The notes: generated from the letters alone by a model not told the origin. DNA of 64,000 bases from Anas platyrhynchos (GCF_047663525.1 NC_092594.1:40056001-40120000); one strand, 5' to 3'. Counted from the first letter of the stretch, positions 1-9,102 are shown. Numbers and translations are program-made.

Positions 1-10
1 TAAATTTTGC

Positions 11-18
11 TTCTAGAA
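11..18. promoter_or_regulatory. Invariant TTCTAGAA palindrome upstream of each module
   Basis: TTCTAGAA (nTTCnnGAAn, two inverted heat-shock-element pentamers) sits in a shared block (GCTGCAGCAAAAGC ... TTCTAGAAACACC) about 140-200 bp before each promoter. Other sites start at 1330, 6586, 7787, 10802, 37165, 39077, 40399, 43167, 44412, 46275, 48967, 51892, 53122, 58429, 60297 and 63881, plus the copies in units 2-4. The eight bases are unchanged at every one. A third pentamer is not obvious, so HSF binding is only a possibility. Confidence 0.45.
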
Positions 19-153
19 ACACCGCAGTTCTTTTGTCTGCACTCCGCATGCTGTAAACTAGGGATAGGTGACAAATTAATAAAAAAATAAATAAAAGAAC
101 ACAGCTGCTGCTCCTGCTCTCTTTCTTGTTTTTTGCCCCCTCCTCTTTCCCAG

Positions 154-196
154 GTGATTGGGTTTGGGTGCTGGGCGGGGCCAAATGTTATACGAG
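154..196 (+). promoter_or_regulatory. Type-A promoter P1 (unit 1)
   Basis: Inverted CCAAT box (GATTGG, 156-161), GC box (GGGCGGGGC, 173-181) and a weakened TATA-like box (TTATACGAG, 188-196). The exon-1 donor seen in sister copies as GGGGTAAGTG reads GGGGTCGGTG here (from about 242), so splicing is doubtful. Downstream the module runs into the 30-bp and TTAGGG-like tracts, not the usual exon-like blocks. Confidence 0.55.
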
Positions 197-550
197 CCCT
201 AGGCATTCTATCAGAGAGCTCCTCCTGCGTGGGCTGCTCTTTGGGGTCGGTGCTTTGTTTATTCTTCTGTTAGCTACATGCAGGGTTCTTTTCGTGGGTC
301 AGAGTCTTGTACGATATTTTAGAGGAAACCAATCTAGTAGTACGTGCATTTATTGCAAGAAGCTCTTTGGAGGTGATTAATTGTTATAGCACTTTTATGG
401 ATAGGATGTCAATGTTACTTTGTGTGTTTGCTTTGTTGTTCTATGTCCCTCATGATTTTTGCAGGGTTATAGGGCAGATGCCACCAGGTCTACCCCTTTT
501 GTTGTTTTTGTTTTGTTTGATTTATTTTTCTTATTTTCTTTTTCGGAAGG

Positions 551-640
551 GGGTTTGGGATTTGAGCGTCCTATTTTTTTGGGTTTGGGATTTGAGCATC
601 TTAATTTTGTGGGTGTGGGATTTGAGCGTCTTAAGTGTTT
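551..640 (+). repeat. 30-bp tandem repeat, three units (unit 1)
   Basis: GGGTTTGGGATTTGAGC recurs at 551, 581 and 611 (third unit slightly changed) and runs into a GGGTTAGGGC tract at 641. It looks like a degenerate, G-rich, telomere-derived minisatellite. Confidence 0.85.
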
Positions 641-776
641 GGGTTAGGGCTTTTAGGCATAGGTCTTCAGGGGTTTAGTGTGGTGGATAGTTTCGGTTAG
701 GTCTGTAGGGGTTTCGAGGATTTCTAGGGTTAGGGCTTGCGGCTTCTTTGTGTAAGGGCGGTAAGGGCTAGGGTTC

Positions 777-1120
777 CAGGGAGTGCTGTTAAATGCAGTT
801 CTCGACAACTCGGCCTCTGATTGGCCGTGCCGGCTGTGCAGGGAATGCTGGTAGGTGTAGTTTTCCGTCACAAGGCTTCCGGTAGGCCGCGTTGATTGCC
901 CAGAGCATGCCGGGAAATGTAGTTCTGGGACTCCGGACGTCCGGGAGGCCATGTTGAGCGCCCAGAGCATACCGGGAAATGTAGTTCTGGGACTCCGAAC
1001 TTCCGGGAGGCCATGTTGAGCGCCCAGAGCATACCGGGAAATGTAGTTCTGGGACTCCGGACTTCCGGGAGGCCATGTTGGGTGCCCAGAGCATACCGGG
1101 AAATGCAGTTCTCGGGGACG
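777..1120 (+). repeat. 62-bp tandem repeat S1 with promoter motifs (unit 1)
   Basis: Unit starts at 777, 839, 901, 963, 1025 and 1087 give an exact 62-bp period, about 5.5 units. The last four share GCATGCCGGGAAATGTAGT or a near form, the reverse complement of the ZNF143/THAP11 element ACTACAATTCCCAGCATGC at up to 17 of 19 positions. Two units add an ETS-type ACTTCCGG, and the complete ones carry a YY1-type GCCATGTT. The first two units are diverged. A TTAGGG-like tract follows directly. Confidence 0.85.
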
Positions 1121-1190
1121 AGGGCTGGGGCTAGGGTTAGAGTTTAGGGTGAGGGTTGGGGTTAGGGTTAGGGGTTAGGGTTAGGGCTAG
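1121..1190 (+). repeat. Short TTAGGG-like tract after S1 (unit 1)
   Basis: Several GGGTTAGGGTTAG and variant repeats on the plus strand, degenerate, next to the 62-bp array. Confidence 0.8.
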
Positions 1191-1474
1191 TGAATGCTGG
1201 TTCTCTGTGTTTGCAGATGACGGTGAGCGTGTTTAAACTAATTCCAGTTGAAGAAGTTTCAGTTACTTGCTTGGTGACGTTATCCGTTCAACATTAAAAG
1301 CTGCAGCAAAAGCAAAAGGGGAGTTTTGCTTCTAGAAACACCACAGGTCTCTTGTCTGCTCTCGGAATGTTTTTGAGATAAACCAGATCTTAAAAAAAAA
1401 GGAAAAAAAAAAACCACAGCTGCTTCTTTTGCTCTCTTCCTACTTCCTTGTGCTTTGCCCCTCCCCTTTCCCGG

Positions 1475-1517
1475 GTGATTGGGTTTGGGTGCTGGGCGGG
1501 GCTGAATGCTATATGAG
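1475..1517 (+). promoter_or_regulatory. Type-A promoter P2 (unit 1)
   Basis: GATTGG inverted CCAAT box, GGGCGGGGC GC box and TATATGAG TATA-like box (1510-1517) in the fixed spacing seen in all type-A copies. About 50 bp after the TATA box is a GTAAGT donor (1567). The element drives the best-preserved module of the core unit. Confidence 0.72.
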
Positions 1518-1539
1518 CCCCAGGCATGCTAGCAGAGAG

Positions 1540-3125
1540 CTCCTTCTGCTTGGGCTGCTCTTTGGGGTAAGTGCTTTGGTTTTCCTTCAGTCAGTTGCAG
1601 GGTTCTCTAGGCAGACTGGAGCCTATGGATTTCTGGATTTTAAGTGCTTGGAATTCACTCAGTAGCGGGATGTTTAGTAGGGGCTGCTGGCTCACTGTTT
1701 TTTTGGGATGGTGGGATACTCTTCTGTTTTTGAGCTATATTTTAATCTCTAGATGTATAAACCCACTTGTGTAACTCTCCAGAGGACTAAAACCAGCTTG
1801 ATTGAATGCTACATATGGCTTGGCAGCGTAGATGCAGCATTACCAAGAGACTGAGCAGAGTTGTATCAGAGTCACCTCTTTCATCTGCAAAGGGTAAGTT
1901 TGATTACCCCTGCCGAGGCTTGTGTGTGTGCATGTCTTTTTGGCATTTGTGGAGCTCGGTTGTTTTTCTTTGTGTGTGTGCATGTTCTTTTTTTTTTTTT
2001 TTTGAGGGTCAAACAGTGTGTTTGCTGAGTGTGGTTAGAATGAGGAGGTGGGGAGCTGCTCAGGACTGGAAGGTTTGGTTTCTAGGAGTATGCGGCATCC
2101 TTCCTGTGCGACGTGACTAATTGTTGGGCTGGAACGTTCCAGCTTTCGTGTGTCTTAAGCAATGTAGCTTGTGTAGTGTGTGTTGTGTGGCCTGGGCAGA
2201 GTTTGCTGTGGTGCAGTGGGCGAAGAATCTGAGTTAGAGCTGGTGAGCAGCTGAAGTACCAGAGCTGGGAAGAGAGAGGTCTTGGAGCAGGTACGCTGTG
2301 GCTGTGAGGTGCCTCAGAGTGTGCTTTTCTGTCTTTTGTTTTGTTTTGTTTTGTTGTTTTTTTGCAGGTGCTTTGTGCGGTCGTGGACAGGAAAGGGAAA
2401 TCCTCGTGTCGCGGAGCAGTGAGGGAGGGTGAGTGTTGTCAGCCTGGTCATCCCTTACCTGAAGCGAAGGGAAGACACTCAGGTGTTTCCCTCAGAGGGT
2501 CCGAGGTGAGTCTGTCTGGGATAGAGGAGCAGCGTGGCAGGTGGGCGCTTGCAAGCACAGTGGTTCTTTTGTCCTTTTGTGTTCCCCGGTGGTGTGGATG
2601 ATGCTGGCCGCTCCTTTCAAGCTTGGACCTAATTTGCAGGTCCAGAGGCAAGTGGAGTGCTGTTTTGAAAGGATAAAAGTAAAGCTGGGGTCGCTTATGT
2701 TGTTGAGGGATGGGTGCTACTGCTGGCAGCTGAATGTTTATCTTCTGCCTGTGTTTTTCTTTTGTTCAGGCTGAAATGCAGTGTGCAGTGCAGGATGTGT
2801 CAACCAGCTGCCTCTGCAGTGACTCTGGTGCGTGATGAGCAGAGGTAGCTGTTAATTTTGGGGGTGTGGTTGTCACTGAAGTTATTTTCCTACATCCAAT
2901 AGCGTAAAATTCCAGTTTGCCTTTTAGAGGCGCTATAAGTGGGTAAAGAGAAGAGATGGAAGCATGTGCCACGTGGGGCAGGCAAGCGGCTGAGGTACAG
3001 GAGGGGATGAGAGTATGTGATTTTTTCCTGGGGGTGGAATGGAATTGATTGTTTTGGTGTATAGTCTGTTTTGCTCCTAGATCTTTCATTCATTGTAAAT
3101 AAAAGTTTGAGCCAGTTCCAGTTAG
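1540..3125 (+). ncRNA. Putative spliced transcription unit, A module (unit 1)
   Basis: Inferred Pol II unit, probably noncoding; no family recognised. Transcription would start about 30 bp after the TATA-like box at 1510. Exon 1 ends at 1566 before GTAAGT. Block 2 (1783-1893, 111 nt) lies between CTCTCCAG and GTAAGT. Block 3 (2368-2428, 61 nt) lies between TTTTTTTGCAG and GTGAGT. A fourth block near 2591 has lost its acceptor (CCCCGG where the copy at 45661 has CCCAG). Block 5 (2770-2827, 58 nt) lies between TTGTTCAG and GTGCGT. An AATAAA is at 3098-3103. The same blocks with near-identical lengths recur at 44.6 and 58.6 kb. No frame stays open across the blocks. Transcription is not shown by the sequence alone. 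Confidence 0.5.
3098..3103 (+). terminator. Poly(A) signal, A module (unit 1)
   Basis: AATAAA in the conserved context TGTAAATAAAAG, after CTCCTAG. Copies are listed separately. Confidence 0.6.
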
Positions 3126-4448
3126 GAATGTTCTAGTTACGACCCAGCAAGTATTGTCCTTTTAATGTTAAAAAAAAGTGCGGCAAAAGCATGGGTGCAG
3201 ATCTGTTTCAGGTCTTGTGCATCATATTCGGTTGGAGATCGCGTCTGTTTCCATCCTCACTCTTGCAGAAGTCATCTGGGCCGCATCAGGAGCTCTTGCT
3301 TGGGAATTGATTTCCTAAGTGTCTTCTTAGGGGGTTTTCAGTCCCCATCCTTCTGGTCTCTTGTCTTGAAGGCAGGCTTTTTAGGCCTCCGTCATCCCAG
3401 TTCTGGCAGTTGCTTCCAGTTGCATGTTGTGACATTTGAGTCTCTCCTGGGGTCTGGTGCAGAGCACCTGTTCTGACGTGCTGTTGCTGTAGGGCTTTCT
3501 TTTTGGGGGTCACTTTTTCTTGTGCCTTGTGTTGTGTGTTTTGTTTGTAGTGTTTGTGGCGTGCCTGTGTGTGTGTACGTGTTTGGTCTGGAGCTGTCCT
3601 GCCTGGCAGTTAGTGATGACAGGTAACGTGGCAGTGCATGGGTGTACTAATACATTGTCTGGACTGTTTTGGTAAAGATATCCAGTCTGCCTCTGGGCAC
3701 GTACTGAAGGGCAGCTGGCACAGTCATCTCTGTGGTGTTTGGCAGACTGGAGGGGGGAGAGTTGAGCTGCTTGCGAGCAACTGCTCGCATAGCACTTGAA
3801 CGGTGTGCTTGAGGAGGTCTGTCGAATCTTGAAAGCTTACAGATATGGGGTTTTGAATTTTTTATTTTTATTTCTTTCCTGTCCCCAGTAGAGCGTAAAC
3901 CTTTGGAGGAACCTGTCACAGGAAAGAGCTCCTTCTGGAACTGTTCAGCACTCGGGAGGCAACTGGGTGACTGGCTTGATCTACTTCTGAGGTGCTGAGG
4001 CAAGGAGGCTGCTGTTTTGAAACGATAGTATTGTAAATGGGGTCCCTTTTGTGTTGTTGAGGGATGGGTGCTAATGCTGGCAGCTGAATGATTGATTCTC
4101 TTGTGCCTGTTTTCATTTGTTAAAGCTGAAACACAGTGTACGACACGGGACTTGACGACCAGAGCTGCTTTTGGCAAGGTGAGTGATGAACAGATATAGA
4201 AGGTAATTTAGGGGTGCAGTTGTCACTGCAGTTACTGAACTACACAAAGTACAGTAAAAATCCTGTTTATATTTCAGGGGTGTTGTAGCTGGCCTAAGAG
4301 AGCAGATGGAAGCATCTGCCTCGAGGGGAGGGGAGGGCAGGGCACGGAGGTAAGGCAGCAGATGAGAGTAACTGTCCCAGCTGTGCTGTGGCTTTGGATG
4401 CTGCTTCAGCCTATGCTTTTCTTTTTGTTTCACATTTGTCTCATACAG

Positions 4449-4541
4449 GCTGAGTGGGGCCAAGCTGCACTCTGAAGAGCAGCACGAGAAGGGCGGGCTG
4501 GTTGTGAGCTGGATCGGAGCAGAACTGCCAAGTAGCACGAG
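4449..4541 (+). other. Exon-like block in C module (unit 1; copies in every C module)
   Basis: A 93-nt block between TCTCATACAG and GTGAGTGCG, both strong splice signals, kept in all eight C modules (also near 15684, 26916, 36388, 42400, 48197, 51109 and 62235). One frame is open throughout and reads LSGAKLHSEEQHEKGG and onward to SSTR. Sites and length are better conserved than the surroundings. I do not recognise the peptide, and the join to neighbouring blocks soon meets a stop. Confidence 0.5.
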
Positions 4542-4579
4542 GTGAGTGCGAAGGGTATCCATCTTGCTTTACAGGTGCC

Positions 4580-4663
4580 ATGGCAGGCTCTCTAGAGAAG
4601 TGGTTGAGGATTGGAGAAGAGGTTGCAGATGATCAAGGAGCGACACGTGCAGGGATGGCTTGA
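4580..4663 (+). other. Recurrent 27-codon small ORF in a strong start context (unit 1)
   Basis: After an acceptor-like TTGCTTTACAG, GTGCCATGG gives a near-ideal vertebrate start context. The frame runs MAGSLEKWLRIGEEVADDQG and seven more codons to TGA at 4661. Copies start at 15815, 27047, 36518, 42530, 48327, 51239 and 62365. All stay open to the same stop except the one at 48327. Variants include MAGSPQKRLRI. It is too short to call a gene. Confidence 0.35.
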
Positions 4664-4904
4664 AAAGGGTATGGCTGCTTTCTCTTCTGTTTATCAGGTG
4701 TCCCAGGCAATGTGGGCTGTGGTGTTAGTCTTTAGAATCGGAACAAAGCAGGTGCTGAAATGCTGCGTCTGTTTGTTTTTTTGTGTTGGGGTTGCACCTT
4801 GGTGAGTGTAGGGATGGGTTTTAAGTGGGTGCAGCGGAGGGCCTGGCCCCAGTGTCCTGTAGTGTGTTTTGACCCATCAGCATAGCCTTTTGGTTCTCAG
4901 GTAG

Positions 4905-6101
4905 TGTCGCGTTAAAGGGGTGTAGCTGATTAACCGTTACGGGCCCGGTTGGATTCAGAGTACTGAACCAGTCGGACATTCACCAAAACTGGGGGTCCGT
5001 TCGGACATTCACCAAAAACGTAATAACCGCCTGGGGGTCCGCTCAGACATTCACCAAAAACGTATTAACCACCTGGGGGTCCGTTCAGACATTCACCAAC
5101 AATGCATTAACCGTCTGGGGGTCTGGTTAGATTCAGAACACTGAACTATCACGGATAACCACCCTCACCCTAGTTGCATTAATGAGAGCTATCACAATGC
5201 AATCAAGTATGGTTTATTACAGCAACAGGTAATCAGGTTCTTTTGGATTGCCGGTGATAGTGACTATCTGCAAAAGCAAGCTAGTATGCATGAAATACAC
5301 AGGTGTTATAGGTGTTACAGGTGTTACAGGTGCGCAGCCTAGAAATAAACGCGTTAAAAGGATCAAAGACTCTATAGAGATTTATAAGCAAATATTCAGA
5401 TCTCACCCAAAGGCGTCCCAATGGGGGGGCAAGAGAGGCTCAGCCCGTCGACTGATCCCAGGAGTCAGGAGGTCCTAAGGATGTTGTATGTCCTCGGGAT
5501 GGTATCTCCCCTGACGATGGTATCTTCCCTAACATCCCCTCTCTCTTGGGCCAATTTATATTATTTTCTATCTTTTAGGTGGAGCTTGAGTGGCTCTAGT
5601 CAAGCATATCTTAGTTATGATTGGTGTAAAGTTTTCCCGTCTCCGTTTAAAGTAATAGGCTCCGAGAAATTCAGAGCGCATGCTCAGTGAGGGGTGGTCG
5701 CACCTTGGAGGCGGGTAGCTTTTGGGATGGAGGTGTGTTTTGGTATTATAATGATATTATAATGAGCAAAAAGTACACTAGGGTACAGCATTTGTCAAAA
5801 CATGACAGGTCTTTGGCTTAGGGTGGCAAAAAGTGCAGCTTTGTGCACAAGAACAATCGAGGCCCCACCTGATTACAGAGCCTAGCCGTGGTGTCTCCAC
5901 TCCACTCTACGCTCCGTGGTGTTCCTTAGAGCTAGCACACCAAGTTTCCCCAGCGCGATAGCATCTAAGGTTGGGAGCCTAGGGAATGCTCAGATAATGC
6001 AGTTATGCCCTACCCTGAAAGCCTCTTCAATGCTGTACCTTTTCCTTAAAAGTATGAATGTTAGTTTTATTTTCCTAGTTACTTCAGGCATTTACACCAC
6101 A
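4905..6101 (-). mobile_element. Solo LTR, 1197 bp, ERV-L-like (unit 1)
   Basis: Begins TGTCGCG and ends CCACA with exact 5-bp target repeats GGTAG at 4900-4904 and 6102-6106. The homologous site at 36950-36965 has no insert. On the minus strand a TATA-like CTTATAAATCT precedes an AATAAA, which suggests that orientation. The stretch 4977-5130 holds four copies of a roughly 50-bp repeat around GACATTCACCAA. The 5-bp duplication fits ERV-L (class III) elements. No internal region is seen. Confidence 0.78.
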
Positions 6102-6182
6102 GGTAGCTTACTGAAGTAAGTGATTTTGCCTGCAAGTGGAATGGATTTTTTTTTTTTTTTTTTTGGTGTGCAATCAGTTCTG

Positions 6183-6449
6183 TGTTGCCTTCAGGGGGCA
6201 GTGGCGACCTGGTTCAGGAACGGCACGGCGACCAACCCTAGGCCGCTCGGTCCATCGGCTCACAGACACCAATGTGGTGGATGGCAAATGGCATTTATTG
6301 TCGAGTCACATGGGCTTATATACCCGAGGCCCATAGCGTCACTTCCGCTTGCTTACATCACAGACCACACACTGCTGTCCGTCAAGGGAGGGGCTCCACC
6401 TTTCCGTACATTGCGACATCTTCCGGCCACCAGACCCTAACTACCCACA
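6183..6449 (-). mobile_element. Alpharetrovirus-like solo LTR, 267 bp (unit 1)
   Basis: Bounded by TG and CA and by 6-bp target repeats GTTCTG (6177-6182 and 6450-6455), the duplication length used by avian leukosis-type viruses. Read on the minus strand it has GGGTATATAAGCCC, then AATAAATGCCATTTG and CCACCACATTGGTGT, closely resembling the R/U5 of avian leukosis/EAV LTRs. The empty site is seen at 37029-37034. It lies just upstream of the C-module poly(A) signal. Solo LTR, no internal sequence. Confidence 0.85.
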
Positions 6450-6479
6450 GTTCTGCTCCTAGATTTTTCTTTTTATGTA

Positions 6480-6485
6480 AATAAA
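6480..6485 (+). terminator. Poly(A) signal, C module (unit 1)
   Basis: AATAAA in TGTAAATAAAAG just after the alpharetrovirus-like LTR; the type-B promoter follows at 6728. Confidence 0.6.
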
Positions 6486-6727
6486 AGATCGAGCTAATTC
6501 CAGATGGAAAAAAAAATCAGTTACTTTCTTGGTCAGTTTGTCCTTTTAATATTCAAAGCTGCAGCAAAAGCATGGGGATTTTTGTTTCTAGAAACACCCT
6601 AGCTCTCCTGTCTGCACTCTGCATGCTGTTGAGCTAAGCCATATAAATGAATAAAGAAACCACAGCTACTGCTCCTTTCTGATTTTTTTTTTTTTTTTTT
6701 TTGTGCTTTCCCCCTTGCACTTTCCCA

Positions 6728-6820
6728 GGTGATTGGCTTCAGGTTCCAGGTGGGACCTAGTGGTAACTGAGTTGCAGGTATTCCATGACAGAGCTCATTC
6801 TGCCTGGGCTGCTTTTTGGG
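6728..6820 (+). promoter_or_regulatory. Type-B promoter-like region and exon 1 (unit 1)
   Basis: Same position and flanks as a type-A promoter and the same inverted CCAAT box (GATTGG), but the GC-box/TATA stretch is replaced by CAGGTTCCAGGTGGGACC and related sequence without a TATA box. The exon-1 part (GCCTGGGCTGC) and a GTAAGC donor at 6821 are kept. The poly(A) signal of the preceding module lies 248 bp upstream. Confidence 0.5.
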
Positions 6821-7974
6821 GTAAGCGCTTTGTTTTTCCTTCAGTCAGTTGCAGGGTTCTTTAGGTGGGTCAGAGTCTATGGACTGATGCGTTTTCCAGT
6901 AGAAACCGGTACGCATATCTTTTTGAGTTGGTAACTGGTAGGATCTGTCACTGTAAAGCAATCTAGTAGTAGGTGCCTGTATTGCACGCAGCTCTTCCTC
7001 AGGTGAGTAGTTGTTATGGCAGTTTTACGGATGGTATGGTGATGTTACTTTGTGTGTTTGCTTTGTGGTTCTGGGTCCCTTCTGATTTTTGCCGAATTAC
7101 GGGGCTTTCTGTGAGTCTTTGCCTGTATGTCAAATATTATCAAAGTTACAACCTTGCTGTTAAAGTGATGGAGCAGGGTTTAGTTGAAATGTATCATGGA
7201 AGCTCCCTGTGTGAGCATGTGTCTGAAAATGGCAGCAGTGGGCACGTAAGGGGTAGTCTGTTTCAAGTTTAGGGACAGTTTGTTATATTTCTGGAGCTTT
7301 TGCCTGTGTGTTTTCTGTCTGTCGAGTCTTTAGACCATAAAGCCTTCTAGGCTTTATGTCCTTGAATTTACGTATTAGAAGTACGTTTATGAGGGGTTGC
7401 CAGGTACGTTGTTTTTGGGAAACCGTGGGGTATGGTTCCTTGAGTGCATAAGTGCAGTAGTGCCAAGAGAGTGAGCAGGGCCACCTTCTTCATCTCTGCA
7501 GAATAAGTCTGTTCGGGCACACTTCTCAGGTAAATGTAGTGAGCAGATGAGGTAAAGGAGCTGGGAACAGAGAGGTATTGCACCGTAGCATGTTGCATCA
7601 GTAGTAGTCAGCGTTGCGGAGGAGGTGGGTGTCAGGGCTGGCGTGCTAGTGAATGCTGGTTCTCTGTTTTTGCAAGTGATGATGAACCTGTTTGACGTAA
7701 TTCCATTTGAAAAAGTTCCAGTTACTGGCCTGGTCGTGTCGTCCTTTCAATGTTAAAAGCTGCAGCAAAAGCATGGGGATTGTTGCTTCTAGAAACACCA
7801 CAGGTCACCTGTCTGCTCTCTGCATGTTTTTCAAGTAAAGCAGATCTTAAAAAAAACAAAAACAAAAAAAAAAAACAAAACAAACAAACAAAGAAAGAAA
7901 ATAATAAAAAACAGCTGCTGCTGCTGCTCCTGCTTTCTTTCTACTTCCTTGTGCTTTGCCCCTCCCCTTTTCCA

Positions 7975-8018
7975 GGTGATTGGGTTTGGGTGCTGGGCGG
8001 GGCTGAATGCTATATGAG
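7975..8018 (+). promoter_or_regulatory. Type-A promoter P3 (unit 1)
   Basis: GATTGG, GGGCGGGGC and TATATGAG (8011-8018), with exon-1 donor GTAAGT at 8068. Downstream the usual exon 2 is replaced: near 8265 the sequence jumps to two successive copies of a block related to 3889-4050. Confidence 0.68.
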
Positions 8019-9102
8019 CCCCAGGCATGCTATCAGAGAGCTCCTTCTGCCTGGGCTGCTCCTTGGGGTAAGTGCTTTGTTTTTCCTTTAGTCAGTTGCA
8101 GGGTTCTCTAGGCAGGCTGGAGTTTATAGATTTCTAGAATTTTTAAGTGCTTGGAATTCACTTAGGAGAGGGATGTTTAATAGAGGTTTCTGGCTCACTG
8201 TTTTTTGGGATGGTGGGATACTCTTCTGTTTTTGAGCTGTATTTTAATCTCTAAATGTATAAACCAGCAGTAGGTAAACATTAGGAGGAACCGGTCAAAG
8301 GTAACAGCGCTTTCTGGAACCGTCAAGTTCTTGTTCGGCAACGTAGTGACTGGTTTGATCTACTTCACAGATGGAGAGGCAAGTGGACTGCTCTCTTTGA
8401 AATAATAAAATTGAAAACATAAAGTTTGTCAAAGATGGCAGTGCATGTTTGCAGTCTGTTTATTGCTTTTGCCAGTGGTAGATAACATTTATAAGGAATC
8501 GGTGAAAGGAAAGAGCGCCTTCTGGAACTGTGAAGCTCTGTGTTGGCAACTCGGTGACTGGCTGGACCTACTGTCCATCTCCAGAGGGAAGCGGACTGCT
8601 ATTTTGAAATTAAAAAATACTAATAAAAATAAAAAAAATATGGTGCTGCTCTATGACGCCCGGAGGACTGCCACTCTGCATGGCAGTTAAAAAGAATGTG
8701 GTTTGGAGATGGAGAGCCACAGAGATGAAGCAGCTGGGAAGAGAGACACAAGTATTGCAGTAGGTAGGCTGTGGTTATGAGGTGCCTCAGGATGTGCTTT
8801 TTTTCTTGTTTCCGCCCTTCCCTCGTGCAGCCTTGGAGAGATGAAGTCCCCATGGTGTGGAGTGGTGCAAAAAGGTAAGAGGGTTGTCGGCCCGGTCAGT
8901 TTCCTTCACCAATGCTAAGGCAAGTCTTTGAAGAGAAACAGCCTGGTTGCTTGTGCTGCCCCCTGTTGAACTAAGCCAGACCAAAAACAGGGCTGCTGTT
9001 CCTCCTGCTCTCTTTGCCTCTTCTCATCTTGCAGAGGAATGGTCCAGCAATTCGGGTTAATAGGGGACAAGAGAACAAAGGGGTTTCAGAATAACTGCTA
9101 AC

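Noticed and set aside
126-380. Conserved peptide around GDWVWVLGGA seen at every type-A promoter
   Set aside because: It is the translation of the inverted CCAAT/GC-box/TATA promoter stretch and exon 1. Conservation is at the DNA motif level.
551-640. CRISPR-like array from regularly spaced 30-bp repeats
   Set aside because: The repeats are contiguous with no unique spacers, in a vertebrate genome. It is a minisatellite.
3647-4177. 176-codon minus-strand open frame, repeated in all core units and the edge copies
   Set aside because: It runs antisense through several intron-like and exon-like blocks, has no recognisable domain and is disrupted in the diverged C modules. Its recurrence reflects the repeat, not selection.
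4113-4562. 149-codon minus-strand open frame in C modules
   Set aside because: Low-complexity Ser/Pro-rich translation, broken or shifted in the diverged copies, and antisense to conserved plus-strand splice signals.
8970-8983. CTGCCCCCTGTTGA as a further CTCF site
   Set aside because: Two of the fourteen core positions are wrong, including one of the terminal GG, so it is much weaker than the cassette sites.
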